Source of the DNA: an archaeon
GTDB lineage: Archaea > Thermoproteota > Nitrososphaeria > Nitrososphaerales > Gagatemarchaeaceae
DNA: 64,000 nt
Direction: 5' to 3'
NCBI GenBank assembly: GCA_021819035.1
Contig: JAKASL010000002.1
Coordinates: 124,001 to 188,000 of the forward strand
The position numbers and the translations under genes are program-made. Shown piece after piece: positions 42,787 to 51,715 of this stretch. How positions within the stretch are numbered: the stretch's first letter is position 1; every line of letters begins with the position of its first letter. Below the pieces are notes generated by a model, which made no database searches, had not been told where the DNA came from, and saw only the letters and a list, made by a program, of their open reading frames with translations.

Positions 42787-43080
42787 TCAGATCGACACGC
42801 CGAAGGCTGAAAGGAAGCTCTGCGCCTTCCTGACTTCGCTGACGAATTCCCTGCCTTTGGGGGTTATGGTGTAGTATCGGTTTCCACCGTTGCTGACCTC
42901 TACAAGGAGCTCTCTCTTCTGGAGTTCGCCAAGGTGCTTCATGAGCCTGTCGTGCGGGAGGTTCGCCCTCTGGATGAGCCTGGTCGTTTTCGCGTTGCCT
43001 TCTTCGTCGGCAGCGCTCAGGATGTCGAGATAGATCCTGATTGTGCTTCTCTGCTTTTCAGACTGAGCCAACTCTTCCAC
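42787..43080 (-). CDS. Winged-helix transcriptional regulator
   Basis: 97 aa from GTG 43080. Winged helix with TTRLIQRANLPHDRLMKHL as helix pair and YYTITPKGREFV as wing, similar to archaeal COG3432-type regulators. Longer in-frame starts lie inside the upstream membrane-protein gene and are unlikely. The GTG overlaps that gene by 23 nt, so the two are translated together. Confidence 0.82.
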   Translation of the reverse strand: MEELAQSEKQRSTIRIYLDILSAADEEGNAKTTRLIQRANLPHDRLMKHLGELQKRELLVEVSNGGNRYYTITPKGREFVSEVRKAQSFLSAFGVSI

Positions 43081-43717
43081 TCCGAATAACGAACAGGAGG
43101 AGAAGACAGAACCCCGCAAGGTTGGCCGTCCCGCCAAGGAGGTACAGGTCCCCCGACGCCAGCAGGCTCCCGAGCAGCTCGCCCAGGTGGGAGAGCGCGA
43201 TGAGCGCGAAGCCTAGCAGCACGTAGAGCGACAGCCGGTTCCTCGACTCCGAGTACGCCATGGCCCCCTGGAACACAACGAATGAGACGAGCACTAGAAT
43301 CACAAGTTCCCCGGCGTCGAGGACGAGGGTACCGAAGAGGAGCGGCGTCGCCTGCAATGCGAGGAACGCGGCGGGCGCCTCCATCCCTTCAGAGCGCACC
43401 CCCCTCTGGACCCGGATGGTGTACCCGGTCCCGATAAGAAGGTAGGCTGCGGACTGCAGGACGAGGTAGACGCCTGTGGCGCCGTAGACCAGCGCCTCCC
43501 TGTTTGCGAACCTCCCGACGTTGAACTCAGCCAGGAGGTATATCGAGCCCTGCACCAGCAGGCCGACTCCAAGCAGCATGAACCCGACGCTGAGGAGCCT
43601 GAGGAAGCTAGAGCCGGTCACCCTCCTGTACCTGAAGGCGTAGTAGCTCACGGCGAGGGCCACCAACCCGCTGATGAGGCTCAGGAAGGAGTTCTCGATG
43701 AAGTACGGGTGGACCAC
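43058..43717 (-). CDS. Seven-helix membrane protein
   Basis: 219 aa, about seven helices (FIENSFLSLISGLVALAVSYY onward), with no catalytic motif. Such proteins encoded with a small winged-helix regulator recur in Nitrososphaeria; a signalling or sensing role for the pair is inference. Divergent from the DapA-family gene. Confidence 0.75.
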   Translation of the reverse strand: MVHPYFIENSFLSLISGLVALAVSYYAFRYRRVTGSSFLRLLSVGFMLLGVGLLVQGSIYLLAEFNVGRFANREALVYGATGVYLVLQSAAYLLIGTGYTIRVQRGVRSEGMEAPAAFLALQATPLLFGTLVLDAGELVILVLVSFVVFQGAMAYSESRNRLSLYVLLGFALIALSHLGELLGSLLASGDLYLLGGTANLAGFCLLLLFVIRSGRVGSV

Positions 43718-43964
43718 TTTCTACGACCACCCTGGCTACAGCGCGGACCGGCGGATTGGATGCGTGTCTGTTAGCCCTGTTTTCAAGGAGCGCCTTGCCA
43801 TAGTTTTGTTGGGCGGTGATATAGGGATTTTTGATGGCCACGGGCGTCCGCCCAACTTTCTCCCGGTCATGGCACGGTAGGCGGAGGGACGTATCGGGGA
43901 GGTGAGGCGGGGAGTCGATGGAGGAGCGCCAAGGATAAGTCTCACCCTGAGGCGCCCCCCCCAG

Positions 43965-44855
43965 TTGGCCAGGCTCGCCTCCAAGGTCAAAGGACTTTAC
44001 ACCGCGCTCCTGACCGCCTTCGACGACGGAGGGCGGGTGGACACTGACCGCATGGCGAAGCTTGTCCGCTTCCAGGTGTCGAAAGGGGCCGACGGGATCT
44101 TCCCATGCGGGAGCACAGGGCTCGGCCCGATGCTCACGGTCGAGGAGAGGAAGTCGGTGGCCGGGGCGGCCCTAGAAGCCTCACGTAAGAGGGTCCCGGT
44201 CGTGGTCCAGGTCGGGGCGGCCGACACCACTTCCGCTGTCGACCTGGCGAAGCACGCCGAGGACGCCGGCGCATACGCCGTGGCAAGCCTCACACCATAC
44301 TACTACAGGCCCGGGGACAGGGCCGTGGCGAAGCACTTCGAAGCACTCTCCGAAGCTGTGGAGATACCAGTCTTGGCCTACAACATACCGCAGTTCACCG
44401 GGAACAACCTCCAGGCTAAGACGGTCGCCGAGTTAGCAAAGAAAGGCATCATCTCCGGACTCAAGGACTCTTCGAGGGACTTCCTGCACCTCATGGAGCT
44501 CGTAGACTCGGTCCCAGCCGACTTCCCGGTGATGAATGGGACCGAGGAGTACGGGCTTTTCGCGATTTATTCGGGCGCCTCCGGCCTGGTCTCCGGGGGG
44601 GCCAGCGCCATCCCTGAGCTCTTCAAGTCGATGCTCACCGCGGTGGGAATGAGGGACCACGCCGCGGCCCTGGCTGAGCAGAACCGTGTCCGAGCGTTCA
44701 AGGGGCTGGTGAGACAGAACCAGATCTCAGCATACTACGAGATACTGAGGGAGCGGGGGATGGACTGCGGGTCCCCAAGGAGGCCGCTGCTCCCTCTGGA
44801 CAGGGGCGAGACGAAGAGGATCATCGACGGAGTGAAAGCCCTTGGCCTCCTCTAA
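43965..44855 (+). CDS. DapA/NAL-family lyase (dihydrodipicolinate synthase-like aldolase)
   Basis: 296-aa TIM-barrel Schiff-base aldolase. The substrate loop GSTGLGPML, Tyr in YNIPQFTGN and the catalytic Lys in SGLKDSS are present. It may be dihydrodipicolinate synthase, KDG aldolase or a relative; the G-S-T-G (not GTTGE) loop leans to the sugar-acid aldolases. TTG 43965 is chosen because conserved VKGLYTALLTAF follows and a GATAAG box at about 43933 is 30 nt upstream; GTG 43902 would add 21 non-conserved residues. Confidence 0.86.
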   Translation: MARLASKVKGLYTALLTAFDDGGRVDTDRMAKLVRFQVSKGADGIFPCGSTGLGPMLTVEERKSVAGAALEASRKRVPVVVQVGAADTTSAVDLAKHAEDAGAYAVASLTPYYYRPGDRAVAKHFEALSEAVEIPVLAYNIPQFTGNNLQAKTVAELAKKGIISGLKDSSRDFLHLMELVDSVPADFPVMNGTEEYGLFAIYSGASGLVSGGASAIPELFKSMLTAVGMRDHAAALAEQNRVRAFKGLVRQNQISAYYEILRERGMDCGSPRRPLLPLDRGETKRIIDGVKALGLL

Positions 44856-45433
44856 GAGAGCCGCGTGATCTCCTTGTGCCTGAAACAGCCCGTGACGTGG
44901 TCGTTCACCATCCCGGTGGCCTGCATGTGCGCGTAGCATATTGTGGGTCCTACGAAACTGAATCCCCTGGCAATCAGATCCCTGCTCATGGCCCGCGCCT
45001 CCAGGGTCGCCGCCGGGATGTCATTGGGCGTCCGCCACCTGTTCGTCTTCGGCCTCCCCCCGACGAACCTCCAGATGTACTCGTCGAACGACCCGAACCC
45101 CTCCTGGACATTGACGAACGCCTTCGCGTTCTGCACCGCAGAGTTCACCTTGAGGCGGTTCCTGACGATCCCCGGGTCCGCCAGCAGACTCCGGACCTTC
45201 TGTTGGTCGTAGTTCGCCACCCGCTTCGGGTCGAACCCTTCGAAGGCCCGCCTATAGTTCTCCCGCTTCCTCAGTATCGTGTACCAGTTAAGGCCAGCCT
45301 GGGCCCCCTCAAGCACAAGGAACTCGAACAGCAGCCGGTCGTCGTGCAGGGGGACTCCCCACTCCTTGTCGTGATACTCCTGGAGGAGCGGCATGTCCGA
45401 CGAAGACCAGCCGCACCTCTTCACGGGCTTCAC
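44852..45433 (-). CDS. tag: DNA-3-methyladenine glycosylase I
   Basis: 193 aa. Removes 3-methyladenine from DNA. The N-terminal Cys/zinc region VKRCGWSSSDMPLLQEYHDKEW, the helix-hairpin LLEGAQAGLNW-type segment and FVGPTICYAHMQA are TagI signatures, with C-terminal His/Cys zinc ligands in VNDHVTGCFRH. GTG 45433 is used; upstream residues of the open frame are not conserved. 4-nt convergent overlap with the aldolase gene. Confidence 0.93.
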   Translation of the reverse strand: MKPVKRCGWSSSDMPLLQEYHDKEWGVPLHDDRLLFEFLVLEGAQAGLNWYTILRKRENYRRAFEGFDPKRVANYDQQKVRSLLADPGIVRNRLKVNSAVQNAKAFVNVQEGFGSFDEYIWRFVGGRPKTNRWRTPNDIPAATLEARAMSRDLIARGFSFVGPTICYAHMQATGMVNDHVTGCFRHKEITRLS

Positions 45434-45514
45434 GTCGCAAGACCCTCCCTTGCCCTGATTCAACCCTTCTGGTCTGAAGGAAGACGTATACGCCGCCACG
45501 GAGGGGCTGCGGGT

Positions 45515-45649
45515 GTGCCGGTCTGCCCAAAGTGCGGGAAGTTGATCAGCGCCAAGAAGTTCAAGAGGCACTTGGAGCGGTGCGGTTCGACTCACAAGCA
45601 CCACACGGCGCCACTCGCGTCTGGGGACAACTTCCTCGAGCGGGTATGA
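45515..45649 (+). CDS. Zinc-finger mini-protein
   Basis: 44 aa from GTG: CPKCGKLISAKKFKRHLERC is a C-x2-C-x11-H-x4-C finger. A GTATAC element about 28 nt upstream suits a leaderless GTG start. The tail is hydrophilic with several His. Function unknown. It lies directly before tRNA-Asp. Confidence 0.62.
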   Translation: MPVCPKCGKLISAKKFKRHLERCGSTHKHHTAPLASGDNFLERV

Positions 45650-45687
45650 AGCTTAAAACCACCCTGTGAGCCAGCTCTTTTTCGGGT

Positions 45688-45798
45688 GCCCTGGTCGTAT
45701 AGAGGTCAGTATGCTGCCCTGTCAACGGCTGCGAGCCGACAGAGCGGCAGCGACCCGGGTTCGAAATCGCTGAGACGAAAGTCCCGGCCAGGGCGCCA
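45688..45798 (+). tRNA. tRNA-Asp (GTC) with two introns, CCA encoded
   Basis: Acceptor GCCCTGG (45688-45694) pairs with CCAGGGC (45788-45794); discriminator G, then CCA 45796-45798. The anticodon stem CTGCC pairs with GGCAG (45746-45750); the anticodon GTC is 45721-45723. A 20-nt intron (about 45725-45744) sits at the canonical 37/38 site. A second intron of 16 nt (about 45766-45781) interrupts the T loop near 59/60: removing it gives T arm CCGGG-TTCGAAT-CCCGG. D arm GTATAGAGGTCAGTAT is like that of other tRNA-Asp genes. The accessory region begins at its 3' end. Confidence 0.92.
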
Positions 45799-45984
45799 AC
45801 GTTTCAACTTCGACTCCCGGCCGTTAAAAGGCGAGAACCTCCTTTCCCTCATGAGCGGGAGATGGGGCTACGACATCCACGGATACGCATAGAAGGTGGA
45901 GCTGTACCCGGCACAGATATCCGCGTCCAGCGTCCCAGATTCGGACGGGAGTTACCCTGGCCCTGCAAGACTTCTGCCGCAGGG

Positions 45985-46230
45985 TCAAAGAGGATGAGCC
46001 CAATCGGGCCCTTTCCTCCGTTTCACGACGTTGTAGGCCAACTTCCCCCTGTCAAGCTGGTCTGCATGGTCAGGACATACCGTTACTCGGATCTCGTTTC
46101 GCGTCAAGGTCGAGACGACAACATACTCCCACCCCGCACGGACATGTGGCCTCCCCTCATCTTCGCATAGTGTGCATAAGAACTCCACACCCCCGGTCGA
46201 AGACACAATCCTTCGTCTAAGGTCCTCCAT
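45985..46230 (-). CDS. Small hypothetical protein with CxxC and CPDH
   Basis: 81 aa from ATG 46230 (a longer start exists at 46326). FLCTLCEDEGRPHVRAGWEY and VTVCPDHADQLDRGKLAY read like one zinc site (CxxC...CxxH) with conserved-looking surroundings. No family recognised. First gene after tRNA-Asp. Confidence 0.5.
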   Translation of the reverse strand: MEDLRRRIVSSTGGVEFLCTLCEDEGRPHVRAGWEYVVVSTLTRNEIRVTVCPDHADQLDRGKLAYNVVKRRKGPDWAHPL

Positions 46231-46766
46231 CAAATGTCGCCTGGCTACTACCGGAGTCACCGTGCGGACGGAGGGATTCCTTATTCTTTGCGGTGTTGTT
46301 TCATTGCTATTACAGTGTTCCGCCAATCAGGCTTCAATTGGCGCAAGAGGGCGGCCGTTCTGCAAGCGGCCTTTGCAGCCCTTTCCTGTTACCGCACCCC
46401 ATCTCCAGGCCATCCAGGTCCTCCCCCAGTCGATGGCCCGACGTGCTGTCTCGGTGGCACTCTTTGAGTTCGTCGCGGTCAGCATCGTAATACCTAGGAA
46501 CTCAAGTAGGAGACAGGAGGAGTTTCTCGAAGAATACCTGGAAGAAGGAAGCTCTTAGCGGAGTGCCCCAAGCAGCGGAGCTCTTACTGATTCCTGGTGC
46601 CTTTCGCCAATTGGGCCAGGATGGCCGCGCCTCCAGTTGCGAAGAACGCCCCAATGGCCTTGAGTATAAAACTGGTAGTCCTCCGCCGGCGTTCCTTCCG
46701 CGTGTCACGGTGCTGCCCTGTACCATGAAATTCGACGCGGCCTCGCCGGGTGCTTGCCGTTGTTGC
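46231..46766. other. No complete gene; possible membrane-peptide remnant
   Basis: On the minus strand about 46590-46680 read TTSFILKAIGAFFATGGAAI and a stop, like the hydrophobic C-terminus of a small protein, but with no usable start. Nothing else supported. Confidence 0.35.
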
Positions 46767-47198
46767 CTAGAGATGGGGGAAAAATGACGAAGGAACGGTC
46801 AGACCGAAGAGAGCTCCGAGAATCACGCTGATGATAGCAAAGATGATTATCGAGAGTACGGCTATCCCGAGTCCGCCCAGCCAGCCTGTTCCGAAGCTTG
46901 ATTTGTACACCCAAATCCAGGCTATGAAGGCCAAGATCAATGCGATTATGTACGCCCCTGACCCAATCACCGTTCCCAGGAAGAAATCCACCGCAATCAA
47001 GACCACAAAGTAGACTATTGGGCCGACCAGGGTGGCGACCATGGCGTCGCCAAAGGTGGACTTCCCCGCAGTTATCGCCTTGCCCGCCAGCCACGCTGGT
47101 ATCGAGATGACTATCCACAGGATGACAAGGCCGATGATGGTCACAAGCAGATCCGTCAAGGTCAGGCTTCCGAGGCTGGGAAGGACTACGCTGCTCAA
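46767..47198 (-). CDS. Small membrane protein, four helices
   Basis: 143 aa from TTG 47198, with four predicted transmembrane helices (LTDLLVTIIGLVILWIVISI first; the last near IIIFAIISVILGALFGL). The TATA-like TTATAAATA at 47228-47236 on this strand lies about 33 nt upstream and rules against the much longer open frame. No family recognised. Confidence 0.66.
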   Translation of the reverse strand: MSSVVLPSLGSLTLTDLLVTIIGLVILWIVISIPAWLAGKAITAGKSTFGDAMVATLVGPIVYFVVLIAVDFFLGTVIGSGAYIIALILAFIAWIWVYKSSFGTGWLGGLGIAVLSIIIFAIISVILGALFGLTVPSSFFPHL

Positions 47199-47536
47199 CG
47201 CCTTTCCTGTTCCATGCCCTCTCGTCTTATAAATATTGACGCGCCACACAGCAGTCGAGTATGAACTTGCCTCTTGTTCGCGGCATGCGGTGGCCGGTCG
47301 GCTCGGTTGCGTCTTGTGGCCCGATACGCTGTACTCTCCCGCGCCCTCTTCCTCGGGGGACGTATCCGCCAGTTCACATTTGCACGAGCGAGCGACTAGT
47401 TCCAGGGTAGACCGACCCTCACGTATTCTGACGAGACTTGGCACGCTCCTGTGGTGTGCGCCGTTCTTGCGCCGGAGCTAGTGTGGTGCTCACTTTCCTA
47501 ACAAAGAACCTCTCATCGTATGAAGTTGTAATCGGC
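47199..47536. other. Promoter of the membrane protein; otherwise no gene seen
   Basis: Holds the TTATAAATA box (47228-47236). The rest has open frames on both strands but none with convincing composition. Confidence 0.4.
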
Positions 47537-48028
47537 ATGGAATATTGCTACAAGATGACATCGACATCTGAGATGAATATGCCACCCGACTACCTGAAGA
47601 AGACTCTTGGAAAGGGCGAACAGGTCCAGCATTACATGAGAGAGAAGTTCTACCACCATTTGATCAATGTCGACTCGATGGCGTTCACCAACGCGAGGAT
47701 AACCCTCAGGCAGCCGCATGGCCTCAGACTGAAGAAGGACTACTACAACTACCGGGATACCGCAAACGTCGAATTGAAAAAAGAGACTACGCGCTCTCCC
47801 CTGAAGTGCACCATGAGGCTTGGAGGAGAGCCGTTCTCGTTGGGAGACCTGTCCAATTCCGGTGCTGAGAAAGCCTCCGGCATCATCAGGGGGAACCTAG
47901 CGAGAACAAGACGACCTCTACCGCAGCAGCTTCAGGACGAATTCAGCATTAAAGATCAGGCGATGGGAACAGACAGCGGGTCACAAAAGGGGCGAGGGCC
48001 ATGGCACGCCTCAGGAAGGCTGAATTGA
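47537..48028 (+). CDS. Hypothetical protein with PH-like domain
   Basis: About 163 aa from ATG 47537 (ATG 47555 equally possible). LGKGEQVQHYMREKFYHHLINVDSMAFTN with later alternating strands and a C-terminal helix resembles bacterial-PH/YdbT-like domains, which begin with a similar helix and a F/TN motif. The last 40 residues are polar and may be junk. No function assigned. Confidence 0.5.
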   Translation: MEYCYKMTSTSEMNMPPDYLKKTLGKGEQVQHYMREKFYHHLINVDSMAFTNARITLRQPHGLRLKKDYYNYRDTANVELKKETTRSPLKCTMRLGGEPFSLGDLSNSGAEKASGIIRGNLARTRRPLPQQLQDEFSIKDQAMGTDSGSQKGRGPWHASGRLN

Positions 48029-48146
48029 AGAGCGGGCCCCGGCGGATTCATCTCTTCGCTTATTTTCTGTCTGATCACTGGGGTGGCACTCCGGCAATGA
48101 AGAGCATGCCGGGGGCCAGCGGAAATACGAAGAGAGACGAATTCTG

Positions 48147-48977
48147 ATGGGCTTCATGACGGTCGGCAAGGAAAACTCAAGTGACATTGACCTCTATTAC
48201 GAGGACCACGGGAAGGGCAAACCCGTCATATTGATTCACGGGTGGCCCCTGAGCGGCGCCTCTTGGGAGAAGCAGGTCGATGTCCTGCTCAATGCGGGTC
48301 ACCGGGTGATCACCTACGATCGCAGGGGATTCGGCCACTCGAGCAAACCGGCATCCGGTTACGACTACGATACATTCGCCGCTGACCTGCACAAGCTCGT
48401 GACAACGCTCGAGCTGAGAGACCTGGCGCTGGTCGGGTTCTCAATGGGCGGCGGTGAAGTCGCCCGCTACCTGGGTTCCTATGGATCAGAGCGCGTGACC
48501 AAGGCCGTGTTCATATCTTCGGTCCCGCCATTCCTGCTGAAGACTGGCGACAACCCTGAAGGGTTGGACGAGAGCGTCTTTGCTGGGATTAGGAAGGCCA
48601 TCGTCGCGGACAGGCCGGCATTCCTCTCCGCCTTCTTCAAGGACTTCTACAACGCCGATGTCCTGGGCGGCACGCGCATAAGCGACCAAGCAATCCAGAA
48701 CAGTTGGAACGTGGCCGCTGGTGCCTCAGCCAAGGGCTCTCTCGACTGCGTCTCAGCCTGGGGGACCGACTTCCGGAAGGACCTCCGGAAAATCAACGTG
48801 CCTACGCTCGTCGTTCAGGGTGATGCAGACCGGATTCTCCCCATTTCCGCAACTGGAATCCGTACGAACAAGGCCGTCAGAGGCAGCCGACTTTTGGTGG
48901 TGGCCGGAGGGCCCCACGGCATCAACTGGACCCATGCGGACGAATTGAACCCTGAACTGCTGAGCTTCCTCAAGTAG
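48147..48977 (+). CDS. Alpha/beta hydrolase, non-haem chloroperoxidase/arylesterase-like
   Basis: 276 aa. Oxyanion motif HGWPLSGASW, nucleophile elbow GFSMGGGEV, acid in QGDADRILP and His in GGPHGINWTHADE, as in perhydrolase/chloroperoxidase esterases. Close to bacterial proteins in appearance and isolated in the accessory region, so horizontal transfer is likely (inference). Cytoplasmic. Confidence 0.9.
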   Translation: MGFMTVGKENSSDIDLYYEDHGKGKPVILIHGWPLSGASWEKQVDVLLNAGHRVITYDRRGFGHSSKPASGYDYDTFAADLHKLVTTLELRDLALVGFSMGGGEVARYLGSYGSERVTKAVFISSVPPFLLKTGDNPEGLDESVFAGIRKAIVADRPAFLSAFFKDFYNADVLGGTRISDQAIQNSWNVAAGASAKGSLDCVSAWGTDFRKDLRKINVPTLVVQGDADRILPISATGIRTNKAVRGSRLLVVAGGPHGINWTHADELNPELLSFLK

Positions 48978-49361
48978 TGGCCGACCAAGATGACCGCACG
49001 AACGGAGTCCCTGGTCTCTTGAGAGTGCTGCGCATCACAATTCAGAGGCATCTCCCCGAGTAGGAAGGCACGTACTGCCATGTGCGTAGGCTGGAACGGA
49101 GGACACGAAGGCCCGTAACATTCTAGAGACTGCGGATTGGGGATTTGGGCTCCGGGAACACAAGGAATCTCGCTCCTTGTCATTGAGCCCATCGCCGGCA
49201 GCGTGGAGGCCACGGCCGAAGAGCCACTCAACGCTGGATGGGATTCGCAAAGACTGTCAGGATGCGCCCGCCAGGCTCGTTCCCAATGTAACCGCGTCGA
49301 ATGACCCAAATCTCTCGATTGGAACAGAACAAATGGTGAGATCTTCTGGCACCGTCAGCCT
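48978..49361. other. No gene seen
   Basis: 384 nt with no convincing frame or RNA gene. Confidence 0.45.
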
Positions 49362-49529
49362 TCAATTGGAGGTGACGCACTCCTGGTAGAGGCAGGTGCC
49401 CACGGACCCGAGGAACTTTATCAGCCTCCTCTAGTACTGCTCGCTGGTGTACCTGCTCCGGATGGCCTCGAAGAAGACCTTCGTCGACTCCCCCTCGACT
49501 AAACGACCTTTCCTCATCCGGCCGGTCAT
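49362..49529 (-). pseudogene. N-terminal remnant of a tyrosine integrase
   Basis: From ATG 49529 the frame reads ESTKVFFEAIRSRYTSEQY, stops at TAG (49433-49431), and continues RRLIKFLGSVGT before a TGA at 49362. The pattern FxxAIxSxxTxxxYxxxLxxFL is the core-binding (SAM-like) domain at the start of archaeal tyrosine recombinases. The catalytic domain is absent. ATTTAAC at 49552-49558 lies 26 nt upstream of the ATG, inside the duplicated module. Confidence 0.55.
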
Positions 49530-49645
49530 CGCGTGATAGGTAGGCCTGGACATTTAACCCCCGCCTTTTGATATCAAGTTTAGCTACAAATTTGAAGTGG
49601 GCCCGACCGGAACCTGGATGCATTTTCGCAGCTGAAAATGGTATG
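49527..49645 (-). repeat. Promoter/tRNA-end repeat, copy 1
   Basis: Composite repeat. 49527-49612 aligns without gaps to 56856-56941 (start codon CAT, ATTTAAC box, TTTTGATA and CAAATTTG blocks, then a GGGCCCGAC tRNA-end-like block). 49597-49645 also matches 63006-63055 (GCATTTTCGCAG shared). It therefore joins two modules that occur separately elsewhere. Contains a 7-bp inverted repeat CATTTTC/GAAAATG. Confidence 0.75.
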
Positions 49646-49772
49646 AAACCCCCCCGGGTTCGTTACGCCACGGGTTCTAACCTGTTCGGCGCATTTCGGG
49701 GCGAGCAGGGCGGGCCGGGACACGCACTCTTGACCCTGACTGAATGTCGGAGTTTCCCTGTGCCGGGCGGGG

Positions 49773-50158
49773 TCAGACCATGATTGCGTGTGGCAGACCT
49801 CCAAAGTGCCTGTCTCCGGTCACGACCTTAGCCGACGCGCTTCTGGCAGTCGCCAAGATGACTGAATCGGCCATTCCCCAATCCTTGATGGTCTTCTTGC
49901 GCTTATGGTTCAACTCACCACCGAGAAGAGCTATCGCGTTATCTACGGGGCAACAAATGTTCGCGCAGACATGAACCCCAGGTCCTCCTCAAACGACGGC
50001 CATCTCTCTCTTAGGTACTTCTCTTTGAGCTCGGCAAGGGATACGGTCGAAGTGGCGGCACGGTCACCCTCCACATACGGGCGGACGACCGTCCCCGACC
50101 GAGTTCCCTTGAAGTATTCGATCCAGGCGTAAGAATCTATGACGTACTCAAAGCTCAT
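49773..50158 (-). pseudogene. vapC: PIN-domain toxin broken by a one-base shift
   Basis: MSFEYVIDSYAWIEYFKG opens the PIN fold; the frame stops after SARTFVAP, while a shifted frame continues VDNAIALLGGELNHKRKK, DWGMADSVILATARS and VVTGDRHFGGLP to a TGA at 49773, completing all PIN acids. The break lies in a GCCCC run near 49945. Either a pseudogene or a base-call error. Overlaps its antitoxin by 11 nt. Confidence 0.75.
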
Positions 50159-50349
50159 GGAGCTTTGCCTCGTCCTCTCGCCTGAACGCTTTCATTTCGG
50201 GATGGGAACCGAACTTAGAGTCCGGGATGTTCTCCGCCTTGCTTATGAGACGCCTTACCGTCGCATCGATGCTCTTCACCCCCATACTTCCTCTTCAGCT
50301 CCTCCAACGCCCTTGCCGTGTTCCTCTTGACCTCGACCGCCGTAGACAT
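50148..50349 (-). pseudogene. vapB: VapB-like antitoxin broken by a one-base shift
   Basis: MSTAVEVKRNTARALEELKR is followed by a shift in a GGGGG run near 50280; the other frame continues VKSIDATVRRLISKAENI and ends KAFRREDEAKLHEL. With one G fewer the whole reads as a ~66-aa antitoxin. It lies in the usual position before the PIN toxin. Confidence 0.7.
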
Positions 50350-51352
50350 GGCTATGGACTATAGACTATGGATGGTTAAGCCTGTCGACCATCGAGTCTG
50401 CAGAAAGGGCCAAGGAGGGACCCGCCATGCAACCCCTCCTCGGCTTCGAGGGGGCGGCAGGCGATAGGCAAGGTCTCCTCAATCACTGTAGCCGCAGGCC
50501 AGGGCGTCACGCTGAGCTTCAGCGGTGTCATCGGCGTCCAGGTGTCCAGCCCTGCGGGCGGCCACACCCCCGTTGCACCGCCCATAGCCCTGGCGCCAGT
50601 CGCCGGACTGAGCTACACGACTCGCCTGGTGGGTCAAGGCTTCCTAACGTTTCAGGCGACAGCGTCCTAGCGACGCTCACCTGAACCCCCGCTCTTTCAG
50701 GTATGTTTCTCGAATTTTGAGCGGAGGACGAAAGCGTCGTAAACGCTGTCAAATCCATTCGAGACGAGCGCGGCAAATGGCTCGTATACGTCTGCTAGCA
50801 GCGCGGCTTTCGATTCACTCCACATCTGCAGATTCTGCTCTTCGGCAACAGGAAGGGAACCTGAATGAGGAAGGAGAAAACGGCGCCTGTGATGCAAAGC
50901 TCCTTTCTGGCCAATCGCATGCGTTCCACAAGTCACTTATGTAGCGGTCTATAGGATAGCGGGACTGTTGCGCAGATTAGCCGACGAAAGTTGAGGACAT
51001 CAAGGCTAGCCGTAATGGGCGTACTGACGACTTTGGGCGTCGTCTTTTCTTTTTATCCTGGCCTCATACCTGTTGGCCCGACGCCTGTGTGGAATCGAGC
51101 AACGAGATGCTGCGATGAAGGCAGGAGCCGCCGGTGCCACCACCTACGTTGCCAAGGGAGCCGAGTTTCAGACCGCCGCCGGTTCAAGGACTGTGAGAAT
51201 GACTTCCCCAGCAGCGCGTGGGAAAGACCAACGGATGAACTCGACTCTAGGGATGGCGACGCACTTATCATCTGCGGGTCCGATGACGAGTTGACCTACA
51301 AAATTGGGGCGGTTCCCGCCGCACCGGCCCTTTTTGCATAGGGAGAGCTGTT
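50350..51352. other. Debris region with two gene fragments
   Basis: 50463-50670 (+) reads VSSITVAAGQGVTLSFSGVI ... LVGQGFLTFQATAS then stop, like the C-terminus of a secreted beta-rich protein. 50991-51100 (+) reads RLAVMGVLTTLGVVFSFYPG, like the first helix of a BioY/ECF-type membrane component, then becomes non-conserved. Neither is complete. Confidence 0.4.
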
Positions 51353-51709
51353 GTGTGCATGGTCGACAGAATTTTCATCGACAACCTGCGACTCAAGTGC
51401 AGGGTAGGCACCACAGACGAGGAGAGGAGCGCGTCGCAGGAGATTCTGGTGAACATCAGTCTGACCGTTGAGCTTGGGCGAGCAGGTACAAGCGACAATC
51501 TAGACGACACGATAGATTACATGGATACGACGGAGCGAATATCGCAGTTTGTGGCGGGCGGGGAATTTAAACTCCTGGAGAGTCTCGCAGAAGGAATCGC
51601 TGCTATTGCACTGAAAAACGCTGGTGTGGAGAGGGTGACCGTACAGGTGCGCAAGGCAAGGTACTCGAACGAACCCTCAATTGGCATCGAGATCGAGAGG
51701 CGCAGATAG
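51353..51709 (+). CDS. folB: Dihydroneopterin aldolase
   Basis: 118 aa. Converts dihydroneopterin to 6-hydroxymethyl-dihydropterin. FIDNLRLKCRVGTTDEER is the FolB start with the catalytic Glu, and the C-terminal VQVRKARY contains the conserved Lys. Most archaea use a different aldolase (MptD), so a bacterial-type FolB suggests acquisition by transfer. Followed by folK after 6 nt. Confidence 0.92.
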   Translation: MCMVDRIFIDNLRLKCRVGTTDEERSASQEILVNISLTVELGRAGTSDNLDDTIDYMDTTERISQFVAGGEFKLLESLAEGIAAIALKNAGVERVTVQVRKARYSNEPSIGIEIERRR

Positions 51710-51715
51710 TTAGCC

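Noticed and set aside
46502-46726. 74-codon frame and an alternative membrane-peptide frame
   Set aside because: No start codon for the hydrophobic frame; the other has no convincing features.
50697-50936. 79-codon minus-strand open frame
   Set aside because: C-terminal half is fairly protein-like but the N-terminal half is not, with no promoter or family.
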